A stretch of 64,000 nucleotides of DNA, taken from assembly GCA_052379645.1 (NCBI GenBank), contig JBQSYU010000003.1; one strand, given 5' to 3'. Both the position numbers and the translations under genes were made by a program. Numbering within the stretch: the first letter of the stretch is position 1; each line of letters starts with the position of its first letter. This stretch comes from Arthrobacter_H sp030452125. GTDB lineage: Bacteria; Actinomycetota; Actinomycetes; Actinomycetales; Micrococcaceae. Positions 7,456 through 15,188 of this stretch are shown here, one piece after another. Below the pieces are notes generated by a model that saw only the letters and a program-made list of their open reading frames with translations, was not told where the DNA came from and did no database searches.

Positions 7456-9171
7456 ATGGACACCGTGAAGAACGAAGCACCAACCGTCGCGGCACTGCGG
7501 GCCACCGACCTGCGGGTCGCCACGCTGGCCGGCAAGGAGATCCTGCACGGGATCGACTTCGAGTTGCACCCGGGACGGATCCTGGCGCTGGTCGGGGAAT
7601 CCGGATCGGGGAAGACCACCGCGGGCCTGGCCTGCATGGGTCATTTCCGCCAGGGCCTGAAACTGACCGCCGGCTCCGTCCATCTGGGTAGCGAAGAGGC
7701 CTCGGGCAACCTGCTCGAGCTCAGCGCCCCGAAGGTCCGGGTCCTGCGGGGCGGATCCATCTCCTATGTCCCGCAGGACCCCGCGCTGTCGTTGAACCCC
7801 GCCATGCGGATCGGCGAGCAGGTCCTGGAGACGCTCCAGGTCCACGGCTTTGGTGCGAACGACCACGAGCGCGCCGCCCGGGTGGACGAGGTCCTCACCG
7901 AGGTCGGCCTGCAGAACGATGCAGCCTACCGCCGCCGCTACCCCCACCAGCTCTCCGGTGGACAGCAGCAGCGCGTGGGGATCGCCATGGCCTTCGCCTG
8001 CCGTCCCTCGGTGATGATCCTGGATGAACCGACCACCGGCCTGGACGTCACCACGCAGGCACTGGTCCTGGAAACCATCCACGAAATGGCCGAACGGCAT
8101 CAGGTCGCGGGCCTGTACATCACCCATGATCTGGCCGTCGTCGCCACGGTCGCCGACGAGGTCCTGGTCATGCTGTCCGGCGACGTCGTCGAACGGGGCT
8201 CCATCCAGGACGTGTTGTTCTCGCCCCGGCACCGCTATACCCGCAAACTGCTCGCCGCGGTTCCCGACCTGGCCGGCAAACGCCGGGTGGGCGATGTGGA
8301 GGCGATCACCGGGGAACAACCCCTGCTGATCCCCGGGCCCCACGCCCCCGGGGAGCCGCGTATCAACACCATCCCCGAAGCCTCGGCAGCAGAGTCTTCC
8401 GCGGACGCAACGTCGTCGTCCACCGAGGTCCTCTCGGTCTCGGGGCTGGAGCTGTCCTACGGTCCGGCCCGGATCCTCGACGGAATCGACCTCACACTCG
8501 AGGCGGGCGAGTCGATGATGCTGCTGGGCGAATCAGGGTCGGGCAAGACCACGCTCTCGCGGTGCATCGCCGGACTGAACGACGACTACCACGGCACCGT
8601 TTCGCTCCGTGGCACCGCACTGGCCGAGGGGACCCGTGGGCGCACCGCCGAAGAGCGCCAAGCGATCCAGTACGTGTTCCAAAGCCCCTTCTCCTCACTG
8701 AATCCGCGGCGCAGCATCTGCGAATCGGTGGAGGTGCCCTTGGAGATGGCCGGGATATCCAGTCGGCGCAAACGCCGCACCCTGGTGCACGAGGCGCTGG
8801 ACCAGGTCAAGCTGGGCTCCAGCTACCTGGACCGCCGGCCGGGCGAACTCAGCGGTGGCGAGCGCCAGCGTGCTGCCATCGCCCGCGCCCTGGTCAACGC
8901 GCCCTCGGTCCTGGTCTGCGACGAGATCACCTCCGCCCTGGACGTCTCCGTCCAGGCCTCCATCCTGGACCTGCTGCGCACCCTGCAGTTGGACACCGGG
9001 ATGTCGATGCTCTTCGTCACCCACAACATCGCCTTGGCCCGGCATATCTCCCAACGGCTGGCCGTGTTGCAGCGCGGACTGATCGTGGATCTGGGCCCCA
9101 CGGAAGAGGTGCTGAACAACCCGCAGCACGCCTACACCCGTCAGCTGCTCGACCATGTCCCCACGTTCTAA
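7456..9171 (+). CDS. Fused double ATPase (DppD-DppF) of the ABC transporter
   Basis: A 571-residue protein with two complete ABC ATPase domains in tandem. Each half has Walker A GESGSGKTT and a signature (LSGGQQQR in the first, LSGGERQR in the second), and Walker B ending in LDEPTTGLD or CDEITSALD. The first half is of DppD type with an oligopeptide C-terminal extension (residues about 1-280); the second is of DppF type (about 310-571). Fusing both ATPases in one chain is common in actinobacteria. Start choice: ATG at 7456 lies 7 nt after GGGAG; the ATG at 7450 is too close to it. The stop precedes the esterase gene by 13 nt. Confidence 0.92.
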   Translation: MDTVKNEAPTVAALRATDLRVATLAGKEILHGIDFELHPGRILALVGESGSGKTTAGLACMGHFRQGLKLTAGSVHLGSEEASGNLLELSAPKVRVLRGGSISYVPQDPALSLNPAMRIGEQVLETLQVHGFGANDHERAARVDEVLTEVGLQNDAAYRRRYPHQLSGGQQQRVGIAMAFACRPSVMILDEPTTGLDVTTQALVLETIHEMAERHQVAGLYITHDLAVVATVADEVLVMLSGDVVERGSIQDVLFSPRHRYTRKLLAAVPDLAGKRRVGDVEAITGEQPLLIPGPHAPGEPRINTIPEASAAESSADATSSSTEVLSVSGLELSYGPARILDGIDLTLEAGESMMLLGESGSGKTTLSRCIAGLNDDYHGTVSLRGTALAEGTRGRTAEERQAIQYVFQSPFSSLNPRRSICESVEVPLEMAGISSRRKRRTLVHEALDQVKLGSSYLDRRPGELSGGERQRAAIARALVNAPSVLVCDEITSALDVSVQASILDLLRTLQLDTGMSMLFVTHNIALARHISQRLAVLQRGLIVDLGPTEEVLNNPQHAYTRQLLDHVPTF

Positions 9172-9184
9172 GGAAGCTCCCACC

Positions 9185-10402
9185 ATGCCCACCGACACCT
9201 CGCCAGCGCCTTCACCAGCGGGCGGTTCGGCATCCCTCACCCTGCAATCCCATAACGATGCGGCTCTGCCCGCGGCGGACTTCGCCATGCTGCAGGAGAC
9301 GTTCGCCAAACACCTCCAGGCCAGCGCCGGCGGGATGTCCTTCTGTGTCTACCGCGAAGGCGCCCCCGTGGCCCGTTTCCATGGGGGCACGACGGTGAAG
9401 GCCGGAATGGACCCGGCACCGGGACTGGCCGGCCCGGCCGTCTGGGACGAAAACACCCGTGCCGTGCTGTTCTCGGGAACCAAGGGCCTCGTGGCGACCG
9501 TAGCCGCGATCGTCGTCGGCCGCGGCCAACTCGACGTCCGCCGTCCGGTCGCCGACTACTGGCCGGAGTTCGCCGCAGCCGGCAAGGCCGACGTGCCGGT
9601 GTCGATGCTGCTGAACCACACGGTCGGGCTGGTCTATGTGGACCCCGAACCCGACGGGGAAAACACCAGGTACGACAACCGGCTCAACGCCTCCATCCTG
9701 GCCGCCCAGGCCCCGCTGTGGGAACCGGGGACGAAGGTCGCCTACCATGCGATCACCTATGGGTACCTGATGGCCGAGCTGCTGCTCCGGGCCACCGGCC
9801 AGGACATCGGCACCCTCATCCGCGAACTGCTTGCCGAGCCGTTGGGCCTGGACCTGCACCTGGGACTGCCCCCGGAACTCGACGGAAGGGTCGCGACCAT
9901 CTTCCGGGCCGATGACTACGCGATCAGCACCTTCCTCAAGGATGCCGAACGACGCCGGATCGTGGACCGGATGTATGCGGGCTCGCTCACCGGGGAGAAG
10001 GACTGCTTCAATTCGGTGGAGATGCGCCGCGGGCAATTGGCTGCCGGCGGAGGGATCGCCACCGCCGAATCCATGGCCAGCCTCTACTCCCAGCTGGCCG
10101 CCCCGGGACAGACCCTGGTGGATCCCACGGCCCTGGCCGACGCCACCGGGACCTGGTCCGAAGGCGTCGACGCGGTCAACGACCGTCCGCTGCGCTTCGG
10201 CCTCGGCTACGAGCTCGCCGACCCGATCGGCACCTACGGCCCCGTGGCCCCGGCCTTCGGACATTCCGGTGCCGGCGGCGGACTCCACGGGGCCTGGCCG
10301 GGCAAGAACATCGGCTTCTCCTTCCTGATCAACGAGATGCTCTCCGAGGACCAGGACCGGCGCGTGAAGGACCTGCTGGCGGCGCTCGCCCGGATCGTCT
10401 AG
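9185..10402 (+). CDS. Beta-lactamase-fold serine hydrolase (class C/EstB-like esterase)
   Basis: A 405-residue serine hydrolase. The S-x-x-K nucleophile motif is Ser97-Gly-Thr-Lys100 in AVLFSGTKGLVA, with YHAITYGYLMAEL supplying the expected tyrosine region and AFGHSGAGGGLHGAWP near the C-terminus in place of KTG. There is no signal peptide, so it should act in the cytosol, unlike true beta-lactamases. The family holds esterases, D-aminopeptidases and amidases. ATG at 9185 follows AGGAAG. As the last gene of the carnitine and ABC operon it could release carnitine or another product from an imported ester or amide; that is inference only. Confidence 0.85.
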   Translation: MPTDTSPAPSPAGGSASLTLQSHNDAALPAADFAMLQETFAKHLQASAGGMSFCVYREGAPVARFHGGTTVKAGMDPAPGLAGPAVWDENTRAVLFSGTKGLVATVAAIVVGRGQLDVRRPVADYWPEFAAAGKADVPVSMLLNHTVGLVYVDPEPDGENTRYDNRLNASILAAQAPLWEPGTKVAYHAITYGYLMAELLLRATGQDIGTLIRELLAEPLGLDLHLGLPPELDGRVATIFRADDYAISTFLKDAERRRIVDRMYAGSLTGEKDCFNSVEMRRGQLAAGGGIATAESMASLYSQLAAPGQTLVDPTALADATGTWSEGVDAVNDRPLRFGLGYELADPIGTYGPVAPAFGHSGAGGGLHGAWPGKNIGFSFLINEMLSEDQDRRVKDLLAALARIV

Positions 10403-10404
10403 TC

Positions 10405-10437
10405 CCGGGGCCGGGGTTTCGCCCGCCGGGGCCCCGG
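10405..10437 (+). terminator. GC hairpin at the end of the carnitine operon (weak terminator candidate)
   Basis: CCGGGGCC (10405-10412) and GGCCCCGG (10430-10437) can pair over a 17-nt loop, directly after the esterase stop. There is no T tract, and the hairpin runs into the next promoter, so its role is uncertain. Confidence 0.3.
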
Positions 10438-10458
10438 CGCTGCCGCTACTGTGTGGGT

Positions 10459-12297
10459 ATGCAATCCCCCATCGAGAGCTACCTGCGACGGCTGCACACC
10501 GAATTGTCGAGCCTGCGCGACGGGACCCCCTACCAGGACATCCCCGCGACCTCCCATGGCAACCCCGACGACTTCGCGATCTGCCTGGCCACGGTCGACG
10601 GCTACGTCTACGAGGTCGGCGATGCCGATACCGAGTTCTCGATCCAATCGGTGTCCAAGCCGTTCACCTACGGCCTGGCCCTGGAGGACCTGGGCCCGGA
10701 CGCGGTGGACGAGAAGATCGACGTCGAACCCTCCGGTGATGCCTTCAACGAGATCTCGCTCTCCGAGGGCACCGGCCGGCCGGCCAACGCGATGATCAAC
10801 GCCGGGGCCATCGCCGCGACCTCGCTGATCAAGGGCTCGGGCGGACGCCAGGGCTTCGAGAGGATCCTGGCCACCTATTCGGATTTCGCCGGCCGGCCGT
10901 TGAAGGTCCGCGAATCGATCTACCGCTCGGAGATCCGCACCGGCCACCGCAACCGGGCCATGGCCAACCTGCTGCGCAGCTTCAACGTCATCGAACACGA
11001 CCCGGAAAAGGCGCTGCGCAACTACTTCCGCCAATGCTCGGTGATGGTCAACGCCCGGGATCTGGCCCTCATGGCCGCCACCCTGGCCAACGGCGGCACG
11101 CAGCCACTCACCGGCAAGGAGGTCATGGGGATCGATTCGGTCCAGCGGGTGCTTTCGGTGATGATGACCTGCGGCATGTATGACGACGCCGGATCGTGGA
11201 CCAGCGCCGTGGGCATGCCCGCCAAATCCGGGGTCGGCGGCGGCCTGCTGGCGGTCCTTCCCGGCCAGTTGGGCTTGGCGGTCTATTCCCCGCCGTTGAA
11301 CGAGCACGGCTCCCCCGTGCGCGGGGTGGCCGCCTCCGAACGCATGGCCGCGGACATGGAACTGCATTTCGTCCGGGCGGCCCGCATGGGCCGCTCGGTC
11401 ATCAGCGAACGCTACGACCTGACCGAGGCTCCCTCCGGGGTCCGCCACAACGACGACGCCGCGGCGGTGCTCGAAGAGCACGGGCACCGGGCGCAGATCC
11501 TCGAACTGAACGGGGACCTGCTCTTCGCCGGCGCCGAGTCGATGGTCCGGGCCATCAGTGCGCTGCCCGAAGAGGTGGAGCTGGTGATCCTGGACGTGCG
11601 CCGGATCGACGAGGTCGGGGATGTGGCCCTGACCATGCTCTCCGAGGTGCGCGACGGGCTGGTCGAGGAGAAACGCCGGCTGATCCTGATCGAAACCGAG
11701 GGGGTCATCGCCGATGCCATGACCGCCGGGCGCAACGACGTCCCCGTCTTCGGCACCCGCAACGACGCGGTGGAGTGGGCCGAGGAGTGGATCATTGCCC
11801 TGCACGGCGGCCCCGGGCTGGTCCCCGACGTCGTACGGCTGCCCGACTTCCCCGCCGTGGGGCCCCTGGAGCCGGAACAGATCACTGCCCTTGAAACGCA
11901 TATGGAGGAACGCACCTACGACGACGGGCAGGTCATACGGCGGGTGGGACAGAAGTTCGGCGGCGTCTATTTCATCCTCTCGGGCAAGGTGGCCACCACC
12001 AGCACCCAACAGGGACACCGGTTCCGCCATGCGACCCTGGGCGCCGGCATGACCTTCGGCGAAATCGCCCTGGGCGGGGACCGCGGCCAGTCCCTGCGCG
12101 TCACGGCCGAGGGGCGGGTCCAGCTCAAGGTACTGCCCGCCGAAGCCATCGCCCACCTCGAGGCCGATGATCCGTCGTTGGCCCTCTCCTTCTGGAAGGC
12201 GGTGGCCCGCGACGCCTACACCCGCGTGGAGCAGAGCTTCCGCGAGGCAGCCGTGCGCGAACGCGACCAGACCTTCCACGACGAAACGAACCGCTGA
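10459..12297 (+). CDS. glsA: Glutaminase with C-terminal STAS and cyclic-nucleotide-binding domains
   Basis: A 612-residue three-domain protein. Residues about 1-305 are a serine-dependent glutaminase (glutamine to glutamate plus ammonia) with the active-site motif Ser64-Val-Ser-Lys67, followed by GDAFNEISL and NPMINAGAI-like NAMINAGAIAA. Residues about 345-440 resemble a STAS domain (LDVRRIDEVGDVALTML). Residues about 465-590 form a CRP-type cNMP-binding domain (FGGVYFILSGKV, GMTFGEIALGGDRG). The architecture recurs in actinobacteria and implies regulation by a nucleotide or by protein contacts. ATG at 10459 lies 6 nt after TACTGT (10447-10452): leaderless. An in-frame GTG at 10453 is less likely. 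Confidence 0.9.
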   Translation: MQSPIESYLRRLHTELSSLRDGTPYQDIPATSHGNPDDFAICLATVDGYVYEVGDADTEFSIQSVSKPFTYGLALEDLGPDAVDEKIDVEPSGDAFNEISLSEGTGRPANAMINAGAIAATSLIKGSGGRQGFERILATYSDFAGRPLKVRESIYRSEIRTGHRNRAMANLLRSFNVIEHDPEKALRNYFRQCSVMVNARDLALMAATLANGGTQPLTGKEVMGIDSVQRVLSVMMTCGMYDDAGSWTSAVGMPAKSGVGGGLLAVLPGQLGLAVYSPPLNEHGSPVRGVAASERMAADMELHFVRAARMGRSVISERYDLTEAPSGVRHNDDAAAVLEEHGHRAQILELNGDLLFAGAESMVRAISALPEEVELVILDVRRIDEVGDVALTMLSEVRDGLVEEKRRLILIETEGVIADAMTAGRNDVPVFGTRNDAVEWAEEWIIALHGGPGLVPDVVRLPDFPAVGPLEPEQITALETHMEERTYDDGQVIRRVGQKFGGVYFILSGKVATTSTQQGHRFRHATLGAGMTFGEIALGGDRGQSLRVTAEGRVQLKVLPAEAIAHLEADDPSLALSFWKAVARDAYTRVEQSFREAAVRERDQTFHDETNR

Positions 12298-12338
12298 AGG
12301 GCCGACCCGACCCGCTGGCGTCGTTCCCCAGGACACAT

Positions 12339-12374
12339 TATTTCTTAAATTCCATAGGTCTTTGATATAAATAA
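12339..12374 (+). promoter_or_regulatory. AT-rich promoter and possible MarR operator
   Basis: An AT island in GC-rich DNA. TTATTT (12339-12344) and AAATAA (12369-12374) are inverted; TATAAA (12366-12371) makes a good -10 hexamer 6 nt before the ATG at 12378, and TTCTTA (12342-12347) could be the -35 with an 18-nt spacer. MarR autoregulation at this site is inferred. Confidence 0.4.
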
Positions 12375-12377
12375 CTT

Positions 12378-12842
12378 ATGCAAAACATGACGCGGGCCCC
12401 CGAGCCGGAGGAAATCTCCGACGTGGCCGGGCTGCTGGAGGAACTCTTCCGACTCTCCCGGCGGCTGACCCCACCCGGGAACTACTCGTTGACCGTCTAC
12501 TCGGCGTTGGCCTCGCTCAAACGCCATGGAGACGCCCGCCTGACGGCACTGGCCGCCCATGAGGGCGTCAGCCAGCCCTCGATGACCCAGGCCGTCGGCC
12601 GGCTCAAACGCGAAGGCCTGGTCCAGCAGGTCCCCGATCCCAGCGATGGTCGAGCCGTCCTGATTTCGATCACGGACACCGGCCTGGCAGCCCTGGCCGC
12701 CCGGAGCCAACGCCGCAGCGAAGGCGTCGCCGAGCTGCTGGCCGCACTGGATGCCACCGATCAGCATTCGATCATCGCCGCGACCGGGGCCCTGCGCCGG
12801 CTCATCGACGCAGCCCCCGACCAACGCCCCGACGGCAAATAA
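12378..12842 (+). CDS. MarR-family transcriptional regulator
   Basis: A 154-residue winged-helix regulator. The recognition region reads LAAHEGVSQPSMTQAVGRLKREGLVQQVPDPSDGRAVLISITDTG (written in part: helix SQPSMTQAVGRL, wing DPSDGRAVLI), about residues 55-100. It lies 42 nt upstream of the MFS-Usp gene on the same strand and probably controls it together with its own expression, as is usual for MarR-efflux pairs. The effector is unknown. No ribosome-binding site is visible; leaderless start is likely. Confidence 0.88.
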   Translation: MQNMTRAPEPEEISDVAGLLEELFRLSRRLTPPGNYSLTVYSALASLKRHGDARLTALAAHEGVSQPSMTQAVGRLKREGLVQQVPDPSDGRAVLISITDTGLAALAARSQRRSEGVAELLAALDATDQHSIIAATGALRRLIDAAPDQRPDGK

Positions 12843-12884
12843 GCACAGCACCAACCCATCCCATATCCCTCGATTGGAGCACCG

Positions 12885-14666
12885 ATGACCGGAGCACCAA
12901 CGACCAGCCCTTCCCGGCCGGCCAGTCCCTTCAAACAACCCAAAGCCGTCTGGGTGCTGGCCTTCGCCTGCGTCGTCTCCTTCATGGGGATCGGCCTGGT
13001 GGACCCCATCCTCCCCGCCATTTCCGAACAGCTGGAGGCCTCGCCCAGCCAGGTGACGCTGCTGTTCACCAGCTACCTGCTGGTTACCGCCGTCGCGATG
13101 CTCTTCACCGGGTGGATCTCCAGCCACATCGGGGCCAAACGCACCCTGGTCTACGGCCTGACGATCATCGTCATCTTCGCCGCCCTGGCCGGCTTCTCCG
13201 GGTCCATCGACGGCATCGTGGGCTTCCGCGCCGGGTGGGGTGTCGGCAACGCGATGTTCATCGCCACCTCGTTGGCGGTCATCGTGGCCTCGGCCAGCGG
13301 CGGCTTCGTCGGGGCCATCGTGCTCTACGAGGCGGCCCTGGGCCTGGGCATGGCCGCCGGGCCGCTGGTTGGCGGCCTGCTGGGCTCCATCTCCTGGCGC
13401 GGCCCCTTCTTCGGGGTCGCCGGCCTGATGCTCATCGCCCTGATCGCCACCATCGTGCTGGTGGAGCCCACGCCCAAACCCGTGAAGAAGACCTCCATCC
13501 TGGATCCGCTGAAGGCCCTGCGCCACCGCGGTCTGCTGACCATGTCGCTGATGGCCCTGTTCTACAACTGGGCGTTCTTCACCGTGCTGGGCTACGCCCC
13601 CTTCCCGATGGGCCTAGACGCGATCCACCTGGGCTTCGTGTTCTTCGGCTGGGGTGTCCTGGTCGCCGGGTTCTCCGTCTTCGGGGCCCCCTGGCTGCAG
13701 CGCAAGCTCGGCATCGCCGGCACCTTGTACATGAACCTCTCGCTCTTCGCCGTGACGATCCTGATCATCGGCATCTGGGTGCACAACACCTCGGTGCTCA
13801 TTCCGGCGGTCATCGCCACCGGCATCTTCATCGGCATCAACAACACGGTTACCACGCAGGCCGTCATGACCGTCTCACCGGTCGAACGCTCCGTCGCCTC
13901 GGCCGCCTACGGCTTCGTCCGCTTCATCGGCGGCGGCCTGGCCCCGCTGGCCGCCGGCAAACTGGTGGAGCACTACAACATGCATGTGCCCTTCATCCTC
14001 GGCGCCGTGGCCCTGGTCATCGGCCTGGTCATCCTGATGTCGGGACATAAGCTCCTCCGCAAGGCCGAAGAAGCACAAGCCGCCGATACAGCGGCGGCAG
14101 GCTCCACCGGGGAACCGGGTCTCGAAGCACCCGAAGACGCCCTGGCCATTGCCGACCGCCGGATCATCCCCGTCGAACATGCAGCCACCGCCGTCGTCCC
14201 CGAAGGGCTCCAGGGAGCCGTCGTGGCGGCCATCGGCTCCTCCGACTCCGCCGACCGGATCGTGGACAAGGCCCTGCGGGTCGCCGCCGCCGCGAAACTT
14301 CGGGTCGACGTGATCCACGTCCTGGAATCGGTCATCGCCAGTGATGCAGCAATCGACGGCGAGGACCTGGACACGGCGTCGGCAGCCGTGCGCGCCCAGT
14401 TGGATCGCCTCGCCGCCGCAGGCGTCGGCGCCGCCGGATACGTGTTGGGCACCGGGCCGGGCCGCCCCGAGGACCATGCCGGTGCCGGACGAGCGGTGGC
14501 CGAATATGCCAACCGCATCCAAGCCAGGTCCCTGGTCATCGGGGCCCCGACCCATGGCGGGCTCTCCGCGCTCATGGACGCCTCCGCCAGCCAGGAGATC
14601 TGGCGTACCGCCCACACGGATGTCACCATCGTGAACCCGGAGGCGGCGCAGCCCGTCGGGCCCTGA
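12885..14666 (+). CDS. MFS efflux transporter fused to a universal stress protein domain
   Basis: A 593-residue protein. Residues about 15-395 are a drug:proton antiporter-type MFS domain with roughly twelve membrane segments (VSFMGIGLVDPILPAI at the start, motif A region GWISSHIGAKR). A variable linker of about 35 residues follows, then a cytoplasmic Usp-like alpha/beta domain (about 438-590: GAVVAAIGSSDSADRIVDKAL, LRVDVIHVLE, ARSLVIGAPTHGGLSALM). ATG at 12885 follows GGAG. Preceded by a MarR gene, so a regulated exporter of toxic compounds is likely. The Usp ATP-binding G-2x-G-9x-G(S/T) motif is only partly kept, so nucleotide binding is uncertain. Confidence 0.87.
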   Translation: MTGAPTTSPSRPASPFKQPKAVWVLAFACVVSFMGIGLVDPILPAISEQLEASPSQVTLLFTSYLLVTAVAMLFTGWISSHIGAKRTLVYGLTIIVIFAALAGFSGSIDGIVGFRAGWGVGNAMFIATSLAVIVASASGGFVGAIVLYEAALGLGMAAGPLVGGLLGSISWRGPFFGVAGLMLIALIATIVLVEPTPKPVKKTSILDPLKALRHRGLLTMSLMALFYNWAFFTVLGYAPFPMGLDAIHLGFVFFGWGVLVAGFSVFGAPWLQRKLGIAGTLYMNLSLFAVTILIIGIWVHNTSVLIPAVIATGIFIGINNTVTTQAVMTVSPVERSVASAAYGFVRFIGGGLAPLAAGKLVEHYNMHVPFILGAVALVIGLVILMSGHKLLRKAEEAQAADTAAAGSTGEPGLEAPEDALAIADRRIIPVEHAATAVVPEGLQGAVVAAIGSSDSADRIVDKALRVAAAAKLRVDVIHVLESVIASDAAIDGEDLDTASAAVRAQLDRLAAAGVGAAGYVLGTGPGRPEDHAGAGRAVAEYANRIQARSLVIGAPTHGGLSALMDASASQEIWRTAHTDVTIVNPEAAQPVGP

Positions 14667-14688
14667 CCGGGTCTTGCACGATTCCGTT

Positions 14689-14719
14689 GGCCCGTCCGGC
14701 ACCTGGTGCCGGGCGGGCC
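14689..14719 (+). terminator. Strong hairpin terminator after the MFS-Usp gene
   Basis: GGCCCGTCCGGCACC (14689-14703) pairs with GGTGCCGGGCGGGCC (14705-14719) with one G-T wobble, starting 22 nt after the stop codon. The following bases are TTCG only, so the U tract is weak, as is common in actinobacterial terminators. Confidence 0.6.
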
Positions 14720-14785
14720 TTCGCCGTCCCCTGCCGCCGCGGTGCCTGCGGCAGCCCTGGCGGACCGGCAGGCGGGGACAAGAAC

Positions 14786-14974
14786 CTAGCCGGCCGTGGA
14801 CTCCGCGTGCCTGCGACGGATCAGTGTCAGCCGCAGGACGGACAGGGCCACGGCCAGGGCCAGGCACGGCAGCATATAGGCAACGAGGTCCGCATCCGTG
14901 GCCAGCGAGACGGCGCCGAGGGCGATGGTCGCGACCATGAACACCCAGGCCAAGGGGGTGATGATCTTCAGCAT
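14786..14974 (-). CDS. Small two-helix membrane protein, unknown function
   Basis: A 62-residue protein. Two hydrophobic segments (about 5-24, PLAWVFMVATIALGAVSLAT; and about 29-48, VAYMLPCLALAVALSVLRL) are followed by a basic tail RRRHAESTAG. The ATG at 14974 has a strong GGAGGAG ribosome-binding site 6 nt upstream on the minus strand, which supports a real gene although longer frames overlap it. It is divergent from the nuclease-helicase gene. No family is recognised. Confidence 0.65.
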   Translation of the reverse strand: MLKIITPLAWVFMVATIALGAVSLATDADLVAYMLPCLALAVALSVLRLTLIRRRHAESTAG

Positions 14975-15188
14975 GGCCCGCTCCTCCCCAGGATTCCATT
15001 GGTCCCTTCCCGGGCCCTGGGCGGGCTTGCTGCCCGGTGACCCGGCGGTTGTCCTGTCCGGCCACCGTAGGTTCCCCGCAACGCGGAGCACAAGAGGCAC
15101 GTGCCTGGTTCCCGAAGCGTCGGTCGGCACTGTTAGATTCGAGCCCTGTCCGTTGGTAGGTCCGCGGCTGAGATGAGAAGGAGTGTGG

